A DNA stretch of 48,845 nucleotides from CANLBN01 sp034111645 (GCA_034111645.1 JAWUWW010000038.1:1-48845), one strand, 5' to 3'. Numbered from the stretch's first letter, positions 25,444 to 34,407 are shown. Program-made: numbers and translations. Notes: generated from the letters alone by a model not told the origin.

Positions 25444-25786
25444 AAAAATGTTTTATTTCAATTAGTTAACCTCAAAAGCGATGCCGCAATATAAGCAAAC
25501 AACACTGGCCTTGCATTTAAGTATAGACAATTTTTTAAAATCGCCAGCATTTAATAGCCAAAACCCATAAATTTAAAACACACAGCGGCTCATATTGAAT
25601 ATCTAAAATTGTTTATTATCGCAATAACCCTCAAAGTAATAAGCAAGCTAACAAGACAAACTATTAGCTAACACGTAAACTATCTTTAGTATTATCTTTC
25701 TAGGCATTAACAACACACTTAATCGCTGTATCTTTTACCCTTGAAACATCAAAATTTGTAATATTTAAACATTAGAAAAGAGCCCT
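25444..25786. other. Intergenic region between the receiver gene and arsC
   Basis: This is a divergent gap of about 340 bp, AT-rich, with no reading frame. It must contain promoters for both sides, but I could not pick convincing -10/-35 pairs. A TTGAAA near 25741 has only poor partners for arsC. Confidence 0.25.
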
Positions 25787-26128
25787 ATGATTATCTACCA
25801 CAATCCTCGCTGTTCTAAATCACGGCAAACACTTGCTCTTATCGAAGAAAAAGGCATAAAACCATCTATTGTTAAATACTTAGAAGCATCATTGACTAGC
25901 GCAGATATTAAAGACCTGCTGAATAAATTAGGCTTAGACGCACGCTCCATTATTCGTAATGGTGAAGACGTCTACAAAGAGCTCGGCTTAAGCAATAGCA
26001 ATCTTACTGAACAACAGCTTATTGATGCCATTGTCACGCATCCTAAACTTCTTGAGCGACCAATAGTTGTTAAGGATAACGATGCTATTATAGGCAGACC
26101 TCCCGAAAATGTTTTGCGTCTACTCTAA
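25787..26128 (+). CDS. arsC: Arsenate reductase (glutaredoxin) ArsC-family protein
   Basis: This is a thioredoxin-fold reductase of the ArsC/YfgD family. The 113-residue protein has the active Cys9 in YHNPRCSKSR, then RSIIRNGE (Arg53 and Arg57), LLERPIVV with Arg91, and IGRPPE with Arg104, the arginines that line the arsenate site in ArsC. It is shorter than plasmid ArsC (141) and similar to YfgD, so true arsenate activity is likely but not certain. wrbA follows on the same strand after 66 bp, an order shared with Pseudomonas; no ars efflux genes are nearby. Confidence 0.9.
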   Translation: MIIYHNPRCSKSRQTLALIEEKGIKPSIVKYLEASLTSADIKDLLNKLGLDARSIIRNGEDVYKELGLSNSNLTEQQLIDAIVTHPKLLERPIVVKDNDAIIGRPPENVLRLL

Positions 26129-26194
26129 GCAGTGTATGTTGAGAGTATTGCCGATGATCAGTTATCTAACATCCAACAATCAAATAGCTAAATT

Positions 26195-26794
26195 ATGAAC
26201 AAACCTTATATTCTCGTTCTTTATTACAGCGTTAATGGCGCGACAGAACAAATGGCTCAACTCGTTGCCAGTGGTATTGAGCAGGCAGGCATAGAGGCGC
26301 GTATACGCACAGTCCCAAAAGTGTCCGCAGAATGTGAAACTGTTGCCGACACAATACCCGCAAAAGGGCCTCTTTATTGCAGTCTTGACGATCTTAAGTT
26401 TTGCTCGGGACTGGTATTAGGTAGCCCAACGCGCTTTGGTAATATGGCAGCAGCGATGAAATATTTTTGGGATAGCACCAGTAGCCAATGGCTAAATGGT
26501 GATCTTATCGACAAGCCCGCTGGATTGTTTACCTCAACAGGTAGTTTGCACGGAGGGCAAGAAAGCACTTTATTAAGTATGATGTTACCACTACTTCATC
26601 ATGGAATGATGATAATGGGGCTGCCTTATAGCCATTCAGAATTAACGACAACGACAACGGGCGGCACACCCTATGGTGCCTCGCATTTTGCTGGTCACGA
26701 TGGTGGCAATGCTATCAGTGATGATGAAAAAGTACTTTGCAAAGCCTTAGGAAACCGCATTGCCTCAACTGTACTTAAGTTATCATCTCAGTAA
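26195..26794 (+). CDS. wrbA: NAD(P)H:quinone oxidoreductase, WrbA-like flavoprotein
   Basis: This flavodoxin-like protein reduces quinones by two electrons with NAD(P)H and FMN. The 199-residue protein shows the FMN phosphate loop VLYYSVNGATEQMA near the N-terminus. The WrbA segments SPTRFGNMAAAMKYFWD and TSTGSLHGGQESTLLSMMLPLLHHGM and the closing TTTTGGTPYGASHFAG are present. It is probably cotranscribed with arsC upstream and the DUF2069 gene downstream. Confidence 0.93.
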   Translation: MNKPYILVLYYSVNGATEQMAQLVASGIEQAGIEARIRTVPKVSAECETVADTIPAKGPLYCSLDDLKFCSGLVLGSPTRFGNMAAAMKYFWDSTSSQWLNGDLIDKPAGLFTSTGSLHGGQESTLLSMMLPLLHHGMMIMGLPYSHSELTTTTTGGTPYGASHFAGHDGGNAISDDEKVLCKALGNRIASTVLKLSSQ

Positions 26795-26925
26795 AGAGCA
26801 TAACTTATTTTTACCTTAGGATTATTTTTAAATAACTTATTCTAAGACCTTATTTTTATAACACTACTCTCGATTTATTATGCGTTGAGAACAAGCTTAG
26901 AGACTCATCTAGAGACATTAAAACT

Positions 26926-27291
26926 ATGGCATTAATGACAAATGATAAAAATATAAATCACACCTTATGGTTAACCTTTATGGGGTATATCATCTTATTA
27001 GGTGTAATCGCGCTAGATTCATGGGTTTCATCCGAGTCATTTTGGGCTATATGGATATTACAAACTATTCCTTTATTATTGATTTTACCGGGTCTGCTGG
27101 CTAAATATTATCGCAGTTACAGCTGGCTATGTTTTTTAATGTTGGCGTATTTTATAAGCTATGTCGTGCAAGTCTATTCTCCGACTCGTGATTTTCATGA
27201 TTGGTTTGGTCTTGCCGCAACTATAGTTGTATTTATGGCGGCGATGTTTGCGAGCCGCTGGTTGCAACGACTGAAAGTGGAAGCAGTATAA
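26926..27291 (+). CDS. DUF2069 inner-membrane protein
   Basis: This integral membrane protein of unknown function has 121 residues, with four predicted helices (about 16-30, 39-55, 65-82, 93-110). The pattern LLLILPGLL and YSWLCFLMLAYFISYVVQVYS matches DUF2069 proteins, which in Pseudomonas lie between wrbA and hda, as here. ATG at 26926 and ATG three codons later are both possible. Its stop codon TAA abuts the hda stop on the other strand with no base between, so there is no room for a separate terminator. Confidence 0.85.
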   Translation: MALMTNDKNINHTLWLTFMGYIILLGVIALDSWVSSESFWAIWILQTIPLLLILPGLLAKYYRSYSWLCFLMLAYFISYVVQVYSPTRDFHDWFGLAATIVVFMAAMFASRWLQRLKVEAV

Positions 27292-28017
27292 TTATAGCGA
27301 AAGAGTTTGTTTTACAAAGGGAATCGTTAACTTACGTTGATCGATAAGTGATGCTTTATCAAGTGCTGAGATGACGGCGAATAAGTGACTTGAAGACCGC
27401 GTAACACGTTTAAATAAAAAGTTAGCGACCTCATCAGGCAACTCTAAACCTAATTGCGAGGCGCGCATTTGAATAGCAGCTTGTTTGTCACTATCGCTTA
27501 GTGAATTTAAATGAAGCACTTCGCCCCACTGTAAGCGTGAGTGTAAATCCTTAAGGTTAATAGATAGCTCTCTTGGCGATTTATGGCTAGCAATCACTAA
27601 GTATTTATGTTGATCGCGAAGCCGATTAAATAAGTGAAATAATGCCTCTTCCCAATCAGCTTGCCCTTCGATTGCCTCAACATCATCAATACAAATTAAT
27701 TGCAGCTCATCGATACCGTCTAAAATTATTGCCGGTGGATAGCTTGATAAATCTTTTAAAGGTAAATACTGCATAGTTAATGCAGATAAATTGTTTTGCA
27801 TAGCACTCAGCAAATAGCTTATACCACTTCCCGTATCGCCCCATAAATAAATAAAATTATCTGACAATTGTTTGGACGTTGGTGAAGTGCCAAAATTTTT
27901 TAATGTCGAAATCAATTCACGGTTATTATCAGCAATAAAATAATTATCAAAAACTGCTGAACCTTCGAGTGATATAGGTAAGGGGATTTGTTTAAGCACA
28001 GCGTTTATTCTTGCCAC
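27292..28017 (-). CDS. hda: DnaA regulatory inactivator Hda
   Basis: Hda, with the DNA-loaded sliding clamp, promotes ATP hydrolysis by DnaA and prevents re-initiation. The 241-residue protein is a DnaA-like AAA+ protein. A clamp-binding motif QIPLPI lies at residues 10-15, matching the QLxLPL type. Its Walker A region reads GDTGSGISY, lacking the usual Lys, which is also true of E. coli Hda. The sensor II region is RSSSHLFAVISALD. Its start overlaps the DUF2066 stop by 13 bp, so the two are coupled. Confidence 0.9.
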   Translation of the reverse strand: MARINAVLKQIPLPISLEGSAVFDNYFIADNNRELISTLKNFGTSPTSKQLSDNFIYLWGDTGSGISYLLSAMQNNLSALTMQYLPLKDLSSYPPAIILDGIDELQLICIDDVEAIEGQADWEEALFHLFNRLRDQHKYLVIASHKSPRELSINLKDLHSRLQWGEVLHLNSLSDSDKQAAIQMRASQLGLELPDEVANFLFKRVTRSSSHLFAVISALDKASLIDQRKLTIPFVKQTLSL

Positions 28018-29216
28018 ACAAACTCGTAAAGAGTCTCTACTGATGGGGACAATGCTCTAGCTTGAGAAGAAGAATCAGTCATTGACTGATTAACTGGATT
28101 AACTGGATTAACTGGATTAACTGAAGGTAGAGTATTCACAGATCTTGAATTTTCAACCAGCGTTAATTTTCTATCTAAATTGATTGTACTCATTAAACGA
28201 TTAATGCTTGAGTTTAAATTGGCCTTTACTAATAACTGACCACCATTGACTTTTTCTACATCAAGGGTCTCGATTAAAGGCAATGACTGTAAATAAGCAA
28301 TCACTGCGGCATAATCATTAAAATTACCTACATTATTAATTTGCAACTTCGCAAAGCGCACGTCACCCGATAAGTTGGGCGCGACCGCATAAATATTTGC
28401 CAGGAAATCAGTGACTTTATCTATAATTAAGCTCGCAACCTCATTTTGACTATTGCCTGTCGCTGAAAAATAATTAGTTTTGCCGCGATGGAGCAGCAAA
28501 ATATTACCCGTCCACTCGCTTGAGCTTTTAGCAAATCTACCTGCTAAAATTGCATCGGTATCATAACGGCTAGAGGCAGCTTTGATAGCGCCTTCATCGA
28601 GAGCCCATAGACGCGAAACCGATAAATTATTGCGATCATTTAAATCTAGTACTGGGCTTGTAATTGGCAGCCCACGTAAAGATGCAACATTCTTTAATGC
28701 GCTAGCCATGGTTGAATCAGCATTCATGTAACTTTTTCCACCGCTATTAAGCGCGCCCCACACTAAAATATCGGGGCGATTCGATAACCATATAGGCAGT
28801 TGGTTTTTCTTTAATATTTCTTCAATAGGCGATTGAGCAAAACGCATCAGCAAGAGATTTGCTGGCTGTGTGGCACCAGCAATAGTGATGGATTGATCTG
28901 TCTGTTGGTAGCCAAATTCAGAGACATAAATAGAGGCTTCATCAATAGCCGCGCGCACGGCGGGAGCCTCTAATACGGTCTTAGTACCTGCCAATCTAAC
29001 AAATACAGTGGCTAAAGCACGTGTCGCAGCCTCAATTCTCACCTCGTCAGATTGATTAATAACAAGTTCTTCTATTGTGAAGAGGTCTAGGTTCTTGGCG
29101 CTATAGCTGCAAAATGATGCCAACAAACTGCCTATAAAGACGGCGCTTAAAAGACTCGATTTAAACAACTTGCGTCTAAAAAGCTTTGTAGTGAAAAAAA
29201 CTGATAGCGACAACAC
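28005..29216 (-). CDS. DUF2066 exported protein upstream of hda
   Basis: This is a conserved protein of unknown function, found upstream of hda in Pseudomonas relatives. About 403 residues begin with a basic-hydrophobic export signal (RRKLFKSSLLSAVFIGSLLASFCSYSA). A DUF2066-type opening follows (EVRIEAATRALATVFVRLAGT). There is no ATG; I chose the GTG at 29216, with AAGAGA eight bases upstream, and the adjacent TTG at 29219 is equally spaced for initiation. Near the C-terminus the tripeptide Val-Asn-Pro is repeated, encoded by a 9-bp tandem repeat. It overlaps hda by 13 bp. Confidence 0.8.
   Translation of the reverse strand: MLSLSVFFTTKLFRRKLFKSSLLSAVFIGSLLASFCSYSAKNLDLFTIEELVINQSDEVRIEAATRALATVFVRLAGTKTVLEAPAVRAAIDEASIYVSEFGYQQTDQSITIAGATQPANLLLMRFAQSPIEEILKKNQLPIWLSNRPDILVWGALNSGGKSYMNADSTMASALKNVASLRGLPITSPVLDLNDRNNLSVSRLWALDEGAIKAASSRYDTDAILAGRFAKSSSEWTGNILLLHRGKTNYFSATGNSQNEVASLIIDKVTDFLANIYAVAPNLSGDVRFAKLQINNVGNFNDYAAVIAYLQSLPLIETLDVEKVNGGQLLVKANLNSSINRLMSTINLDRKLTLVENSRSVNTLPSVNPVNPVNPVNQSMTDSSSQARALSPSVETLYEFVWQE
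28088..28123. repeat. Tandem 9-bp repeat (GATTAACTG, four copies) within the DUF2066 gene
   Basis: Four perfect copies of GATTAACTG follow each other, encoding repeated Val-Asn-Pro near the C-terminus of the DUF2066 protein. Since the unit is nine bases, copy-number change would keep the reading frame. Confidence 0.85.
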
Positions 29217-29371
29217 CAAAATATTCTCTCTTACACAATGATCTGATCAAATTAAAATCAATTAATAAGCTTAGTTTGACATAGATACGCGGTAAAAATC
29301 CATACTCATAATCAGTAGTTATAGCCTTATTGTCTTTATGTCCTTGAAAGATGGACAAGATCACTCAATAA

Positions 29372-29603
29372 CTCTACAGCTGTGAATAACAAACTGATAG
29401 AATATGCTTTTTTAAATTTTTGAGAATATCGCCACTTTTTATGTATGAGCAAATCTTATTCATCAAATCAAGCATCCACCAATATCTCTACAGCTGTGTA
29501 TAACAAACTGATAGAATATTCCTTTTAAATTTTTAAGAATATCGCCACCTATTATTATGAGCAATTCTTCTGACAAACCTTTTTCATCAAATCAAGCATC
29601 CAC
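29372..29603. repeat. Imperfect tandem duplication covering the purM promoter and start region
   Basis: Copy 1 (29372-29479) and copy 2 (29486-29603) share the same order of blocks: CTCTACAGCTGTG, ATAACAAACTGATAGAATAT, GAATATCGCCACC-like, ATGAGCAA and TCATCAAATCAAGCATCC. Copy 2 ends inside purM and includes its start. Copy 1 has a 12-base deletion after its ATG, and a few substitutions. The repeated TAGAAT may be a -10 box, so each copy could carry a promoter. Confidence 0.85.
29445..29528 (+). CDS. Possible 27-residue leader peptide derived from a duplicated purM start
   Basis: The duplicated start codon in copy 1 opens a 27-codon frame, beginning MSKSYSSNQAST, that ends with TAA 28 bp before the purM ATG. 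Its first residues mirror purM (MSNSSDKPFSSNQAST) with four residues missing. There is no better ribosome site than that of purM itself. It could be translated as an upstream leader, or be an inert by-product of the duplication. Confidence 0.25.
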   Translation: MSKSYSSNQASTNISTAVYNKLIEYSF

Positions 29604-30654
29604 TAGCGGTGTATCATTAAGCTATAAAGATGCAGGCGTTGACATCGATGCAGGCAATGCGCTCATTGAACGCATAAAAGGTGTCGCAAAACGAACTCGT
29701 CGCCCAGAGGTAATGGCAGGACTTGGTGGTTTTGGGGCACTTTGTGAAATACCTGAGGGCTACAAAAAACCGGTTTTAGTCTCGGGTACTGATGGCGTAG
29801 GCACTAAACTTCGTCTTGCAATGGATGCTAATAAACACGACACCATTGGTATCGATTTAGTGGCGATGTGCGTTAATGATTTGATCGTTTGTGGTGCCGA
29901 GCCTTTATTTTTTCTCGACTATTACGCGACCGGCAAACTTAATATCGATATCGCCACCGATGTTGTTAGTGGCATTGGTCAAGGCTGCGAACTTTCGGCA
30001 TGTTCTTTGGTAGGTGGTGAAACAGCCGAAATGCCCGGCATGTACGCAGGTGAAGATTACGATCTCGCAGGTTTTTGTGTGGGAGTGGTTGAAAAGGATG
30101 AATTAATTGATGGCAGTAAAGTTCGCTCTGGCGATGTATTAATAGCCCTCGGCTCTAGTGGTCCTCATTCAAACGGCTATTCCTTAATTCGTAAGGTGAT
30201 TGAACATAGTGGTGCGGATTTCAACCAAGCAGTAAGTGCCGATGACCCTAGACCTCTTATTGATGCACTGCTGACACCTACACGTATCTACGTTAAATCC
30301 GTTCTTAAGCTGATCAAAAGCTTACCCGTTCATGCTATTTCGCATATTACCGGTGGTGGCCTATTAGAAAATATTCCCCGCGTATTACCCGATCAAACGG
30401 CGGCGATTATCGATACAAAAAGCTGGCAGTTACCCGCTGTTTTTAAGTGGTTAAAACAACAAGGTAATATTAATATTACCGAGATGTACCGCACCTTTAA
30501 CTGTGGTGTCGGCATGGTTATTTGTGTCAGTAAAGATAACGTAGAAACCGCCCTAAAAATACTAAAAGACAGCGGCGAGCATGCATGGATTATCGGTCAT
30601 ATCGAAGATAAATCTCCATCAACTGATGCCGTTATTCTTAAAGGTTCTGATTGA
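29557..30654 (+). CDS. purM: Phosphoribosylformylglycinamidine cyclo-ligase PurM (AIR synthetase)
   Basis: PurM closes the imidazole ring in step five of purine synthesis with ATP. The 365-residue protein has the signature LSYKDAGVDIDAGNALI, the nucleotide and substrate segments VSGTDGVGTKL, DLVAMCVNDL, GGETAEMPGMY and HITGGGLLENIPRVLP, and FNCGVGM near the end. The first 20 residues (Ser-rich) are an unconserved extension ahead of the normal start of homology. It overlaps purN by one base (TGATG), a classic coupled pair. The start region is part of a tandem duplication. Confidence 0.96.
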   Translation: MSNSSDKPFSSNQASTSGVSLSYKDAGVDIDAGNALIERIKGVAKRTRRPEVMAGLGGFGALCEIPEGYKKPVLVSGTDGVGTKLRLAMDANKHDTIGIDLVAMCVNDLIVCGAEPLFFLDYYATGKLNIDIATDVVSGIGQGCELSACSLVGGETAEMPGMYAGEDYDLAGFCVGVVEKDELIDGSKVRSGDVLIALGSSGPHSNGYSLIRKVIEHSGADFNQAVSADDPRPLIDALLTPTRIYVKSVLKLIKSLPVHAISHITGGGLLENIPRVLPDQTAAIIDTKSWQLPAVFKWLKQQGNINITEMYRTFNCGVGMVICVSKDNVETALKILKDSGEHAWIIGHIEDKSPSTDAVILKGSD

Positions 30655-31334
30655 TGCCCAAGGCTGTTAACTCAACACCTCAATGTCGTATTGTTATTCT
30701 TATCTCTGGTGGCGGTTCAAACTTACAAGCTCTAATCGACGCTCAGCTTTCGGGTAATTTACCAATCAGCATCGAAGCTGTTATCAGCAATCATGCGAAA
30801 GTGCTTGGACTTCAACGTGCTGAAGCAGCCGACATTCCTAATCATGTGCTAGATCATAAAAGCTTTACAGATCGAGTTAGCTTCGACTCAGCGCTCAGCA
30901 ATTTGATTGATAACTATCATCCTGACCTTGTTATTCTTGCTGGCTTTATGAGAATACTAACGCCTGAATTTGTGCGTCGTTACACGGGTCGTATGCTCAA
31001 TATACATCCATCGTTACTTCCTAAATATCAAGGCTTAAACACGCATCAGCGTGCGCTTGACAACAATGATGACATCCATGGTGTTAGCGTTCATTTTGTC
31101 ACGGAAGAACTCGATGGCGGTCCCAATGTTATTCAAGCCATCGTACCTATCTTGAAGGATGACGATGCTGATAGTCTCGCTAAACGTGTTCAAACTCAAG
31201 AGCATATTATCTACCCTGTGGCAGTAACTTGGTTTGCAGAACAACGTTTGGTGATGAAAAATGATATTGTTTTACTTGATAATGAACCTTTACCCAAAAA
31301 TGGGTATCAAATAGATTCACGCAACGCAAAATGA
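30654..31334 (+). CDS. purN: Phosphoribosylglycinamide formyltransferase PurN
   Basis: PurN transfers a formyl group from 10-formyltetrahydrofolate to GAR in purine synthesis. The 226-residue protein shows the substrate phosphate loop ILISGGGSNLQALIDA, AVISNHAKVLGLQRA, LAGFMRILTPEF, and the catalytic Asn-His-Asp set in NIHPSLLPKYQG, HGVSVHFV and DGGPNVIQ. The ATG at 30654 overlaps the purM stop; a TTG just upstream is in the same frame but less likely. The C-terminal end is slightly long compared with E. coli PurN (212). Confidence 0.96.
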   Translation: MPKAVNSTPQCRIVILISGGGSNLQALIDAQLSGNLPISIEAVISNHAKVLGLQRAEAADIPNHVLDHKSFTDRVSFDSALSNLIDNYHPDLVILAGFMRILTPEFVRRYTGRMLNIHPSLLPKYQGLNTHQRALDNNDDIHGVSVHFVTEELDGGPNVIQAIVPILKDDDADSLAKRVQTQEHIIYPVAVTWFAEQRLVMKNDIVLLDNEPLPKNGYQIDSRNAK

Positions 31335-31353
31335 CTCTGAGGATTCTATTTTG

Positions 31354-32112
31354 ATGATCATTAATAAAACGATAATAAATCACTTAATAAGTCTGTTTAT
31401 ATTTGTCATCATTTTATCTCAGGCTTTCACAGCATCAAGCCAAGAGATCGCATCGAATAAATCGACACTGCCTTTTTTTAAGGCCAATTACGATGCCATT
31501 ATTGAAGGTTTTTCTGTAAAAGCTTATCGAGAATATAAGCCCCTAGCTGATGGCCTTTTCGAACTTAATTTTACTGCCACATCATGGCTTGCGAGCTTAT
31601 CAGAAACATCTCAGTTTTCTTGGAGCGGACAAAATATTGTTCCCAAATATTTTACCGCAAGCCGAAATATTTTAGGCATCAAAAAGGTAAGTCAACTCGA
31701 TTTTAACCATAGCAATAAAACATTATCTCGCACGGTTGAAAATCAACAAGAAGACTTAAACTATTTAGAGAACTCTTTAGACCGGTTAAGTTTTCAATTA
31801 CAATTACAACAAGACTTATTCTTAAATAAACCCAATATCACTTATAATATTGTACATAATGACGGCATCAAAAAGAATCAGTTTGAAATTGTAGGTAAAG
31901 AGACAATTACGACCAAAGCTGGTGACTTCAAAACATTAAAAGTCAAAGTCGTTCGAGAGAATACAAGTCGTGTTACTTTTATCTGGGTCGCTATCGATTG
32001 GCAATATTTGCTGGTTCGACTTATACAATTAAAAGATGATAAAGAGCAATTTAGCATTGAAATAACCGATGCCACTGTAAACAATCAACCCGTTGTCGGT
32101 TTACAACTGTAA
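31354..32112 (+). CDS. DUF3108 exported protein
   Basis: This is a conserved exported protein of unknown function, often downstream of purN in Pseudomonas relatives. The 252 residues start with a signal peptide (LISLFIFVIILSQAFTASS). The mature part, FKANYDAIIEGFSVKAYREYKPL, is beta-rich as in DUF3108 proteins, with ETITTKAGDFKTLKVKVVRE near the end, the motif typical of this family. GAGGA precedes the ATG at 31354; the TTG one codon earlier is an alternative. It starts 19 bp after the purN stop and is likely part of the same operon. Confidence 0.85.
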   Translation: MIINKTIINHLISLFIFVIILSQAFTASSQEIASNKSTLPFFKANYDAIIEGFSVKAYREYKPLADGLFELNFTATSWLASLSETSQFSWSGQNIVPKYFTASRNILGIKKVSQLDFNHSNKTLSRTVENQQEDLNYLENSLDRLSFQLQLQQDLFLNKPNITYNIVHNDGIKKNQFEIVGKETITTKAGDFKTLKVKVVRENTSRVTFIWVAIDWQYLLVRLIQLKDDKEQFSIEITDATVNNQPVVGLQL

Positions 32113-32199
32113 ATGTCATCAGTTAACATAACGCCACTATAGAGATTAAAATACTAAAATTTTAATCAATACCAAGCTGTATTAACCAAAGAGGAACTT

Positions 32200-32682
32200 A
32201 TGAGCATTTCTAAAGACAGCGTAGCTAGCTTTCACTACACTCTTAAAGACGATGATGGCAATACTATCGATTCATCAGCTGGACAAGAGCCCCTACCTTA
32301 CCTGCATGGTGCTGGCAATATTGTGCCGGGTCTCGAGCGCGAACTCGAAGGTAAAACTACGGGCGATAAATTATCAGTTATTGTGAAGCCAGTCGATGGT
32401 TATGGCGAGATGAACGAGAGCCTAGTACAAGAGTTACCAAAAACAATGTTTGCAGGGGTCGATGATATTAAAGCCGGCATGGATTTTCACGCAGAAACCG
32501 ACAACGGTCAACAAATGGTCACTGTTACAAAAGTAGAAGAGGATACTGTTACTATAGATGGAAACCATCCACTTGCTGGCAAAAACTTACATTTCGATAT
32601 AGAAGTTACTGAAGTTCGCGAAGCAAGCCCCGAAGAGCTTGAGCACGGACACGTGCACGGTCCAGGTGGCCATCACCATTAA
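32200..32682 (+). CDS. slyD: FKBP-type peptidyl-prolyl isomerase, SlyD-like
   Basis: SlyD-type proteins isomerise X-Pro bonds, act as chaperones and bind nickel. The 160-residue protein has the FKBP core SFHYTLKDDDGNTIDSS and LPYLHGAGNIVPGLERELEG near the start. The IF (insert-in-flap) chaperone domain is at about 70-125, and ELPKTMFAGV is present. It ends in a short His-rich tail (six His in the last 13 residues) that should bind divalent metal but is much shorter than the E. coli SlyD tail. It has its own upstream ribosome site (AGAGGAA) and a strong terminator behind it. Confidence 0.9.
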   Translation: MSISKDSVASFHYTLKDDDGNTIDSSAGQEPLPYLHGAGNIVPGLERELEGKTTGDKLSVIVKPVDGYGEMNESLVQELPKTMFAGVDDIKAGMDFHAETDNGQQMVTVTKVEEDTVTIDGNHPLAGKNLHFDIEVTEVREASPEELEHGHVHGPGGHHH

Positions 32683-32712
32683 ACCTAGATAAAGGGTGAA
32701 TGCCAACAACAT

Positions 32713-32758
32713 AAAAAAAGGGTCTCCTGTGTGATGTAAACACGGGAGACCCTTTTTT
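32713..32758. terminator. Strong bidirectional rho-independent terminator after slyD
   Basis: A stem of 18 pairs (one G-T), whose core GGGTCTCC pairs with GGAGACCC, is bounded by six A before and six T after (arms 32714-32731 and 32741-32758). It will terminate slyD on the plus strand and can act on minus-strand transcripts coming from nhaD. Confidence 0.9.
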
Positions 32759-32952
32759 ATTTGTTTCTATTTTTATCGGAAGAAAGCTAGAGGCTTTTAA
32801 AAATTAGCCATCTAAACCCAATTCTAAAGCATTATCTGCACAGCTTTTTAGATAAAGCTTTTAATAATTTATAAAAACGTCCACTGTGTTTTTGATTCAA
32901 AACTTTATTAATATAACACTTAAATTTATTTTAACGTTTTTTAGTGATACCT

Positions 32953-34407
32953 CTAAAATAAGGCCGCATTGATCCACAGGTGACAGAAAATACTCGCTAT
33001 GTAGCCAATTGCAATTACAGGGGTCCATTTTAAATGGCTGAAAAATGTATATTGACCTTTAGATTGCCCCATCAAAGCAACACCCGCTGCCGAACCAATC
33101 GATAGTAGGCTACCACCAACTCCTGCGGTTAAGGTGACTAGCAACCATTGTCCAAGCACCATGTCTGGGTTCATCGTTAGCACTGCAAACATTACCGGAA
33201 TATTATCAATAATTGCTGAGAGTAAGCCTACCGTTATATTTGCATATAATGGATTCCATTGGGTATACATTAACTCGGACACTAAACTTAAATAACCCAA
33301 AAAGCCTAACCCACCAACACACATTACCACGCCATAAAAAAACATCAGCGTATCCCACTCTGCGCGTTGTACATGACTAAAAACATTAAATTCTGTAATG
33401 TTGTTAAGCTCGCTGAGTTTTTCTGGGTTATCTTGATAAAATTTACGTTTGCGGTCCAAAGATCCCGGCAATGTTCTTTTGAGGAAGTAACCAAAAAATT
33501 GTAAGTAAGCAAGACCCGTCATCATGCCAAAGACAGGAGGTAGATGCAGAAAGCTATGGCCTAAAATCGCTGTCAGTATAGTTAATAGAAAAAATATTCC
33601 CATGCGTTTTGCACCACGCTTCATTTCTACATGTCTTTCACTCTCATCAAGAACGGGCTTATCACTAGAGATGAAAAAGCTCATTATCGCTGCAGGCAAC
33701 ACAAAGTTAACAACAGCCGGAAGAAATAGGGAAAAGAACATCCCGAAAGGAACCATACCTTTTTGCCAAACCATCAGCGTTGTAATATCACCAAAGGGGC
33801 TAAACGCACCCCCTGCATTTGCAGCAACTACAATATTAATACACGACAAACTAATAAATTTCTTATTGTTAGCACCAACCGCAAGCACAACTGCACACAT
33901 CACTAAGGCAGTGGTTAAGTTGTCAGCAACTGGTGAGATAAAGAAAGCTAATAAGCCCGTTGTCCAAAATAACTGACGATAACTCAGCCCACGACAAACT
34001 AACCAAACACGCAACCAATCAAACATTCTGCGCTCTTGTAGTGCAGAAATATAAGTCATGGCAACGATCAAAAAAAGTAATAACTCAGCGTACTCTAATA
34101 GGTTATCACGCAAGGCTTCTCCGACGACTTTATCGTAGCCTAAGTTGGCATAATAAATAGCAATTAACGTCCAAATAATACCTGCAGCTAATAATACTGG
34201 CTTTGATTTTCTGAGATGCAAATACTCTTCACCGATAACTAAAACGTAGGCAATCACGAAAACGATTACGCAAATATAACCGATTGGCGAGGCGGTTAAA
34301 TTGAAGATCACTTCTTCTACACCTGTGGCAGGATCGGAGGCCAAAAGTAGTGATGAAAAACTTAAAAGTAAAAAAGCAGAGGCTAATGAAGCAATAGTAC
34401 GGAGCAT
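32953..34407 (-). CDS. nhaD: Na+/H+ antiporter NhaD
   Basis: NhaD exchanges cytoplasmic sodium for external protons; it is common in marine and haloalkaline bacteria. The protein (484 residues from the ATG at 34407) is an Ion Transporter superfamily member with a signal-like first helix (LASAFLLLSFSSLLLA) and about a dozen further helices. Typical segments are SPVADNLTTALVMCAVVLAVG, AANAGGAFSPFGDITTLMVWQKG and LSAIIDNIPVMFAVLTMNP, the pairs of Asp/Asn-containing helices at the ion site. An ATG two codons upstream (34413) is too close to the GAGA ribosome site. The gene is alone. Confidence 0.93.
   Translation of the reverse strand: MLRTIASLASAFLLLSFSSLLLASDPATGVEEVIFNLTASPIGYICVIVFVIAYVLVIGEEYLHLRKSKPVLLAAGIIWTLIAIYYANLGYDKVVGEALRDNLLEYAELLLFLIVAMTYISALQERRMFDWLRVWLVCRGLSYRQLFWTTGLLAFFISPVADNLTTALVMCAVVLAVGANNKKFISLSCINIVVAANAGGAFSPFGDITTLMVWQKGMVPFGMFFSLFLPAVVNFVLPAAIMSFFISSDKPVLDESERHVEMKRGAKRMGIFFLLTILTAILGHSFLHLPPVFGMMTGLAYLQFFGYFLKRTLPGSLDRKRKFYQDNPEKLSELNNITEFNVFSHVQRAEWDTLMFFYGVVMCVGGLGFLGYLSLVSELMYTQWNPLYANITVGLLSAIIDNIPVMFAVLTMNPDMVLGQWLLVTLTAGVGGSLLSIGSAAGVALMGQSKGQYTFFSHLKWTPVIAIGYIASIFCHLWINAALF

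Noticed and set aside
27292..28017. Hda lacking the Walker A lysine considered as an inactivating change
   Set aside because: E. coli Hda also lacks this residue in its P-loop, so it is normal for the family.
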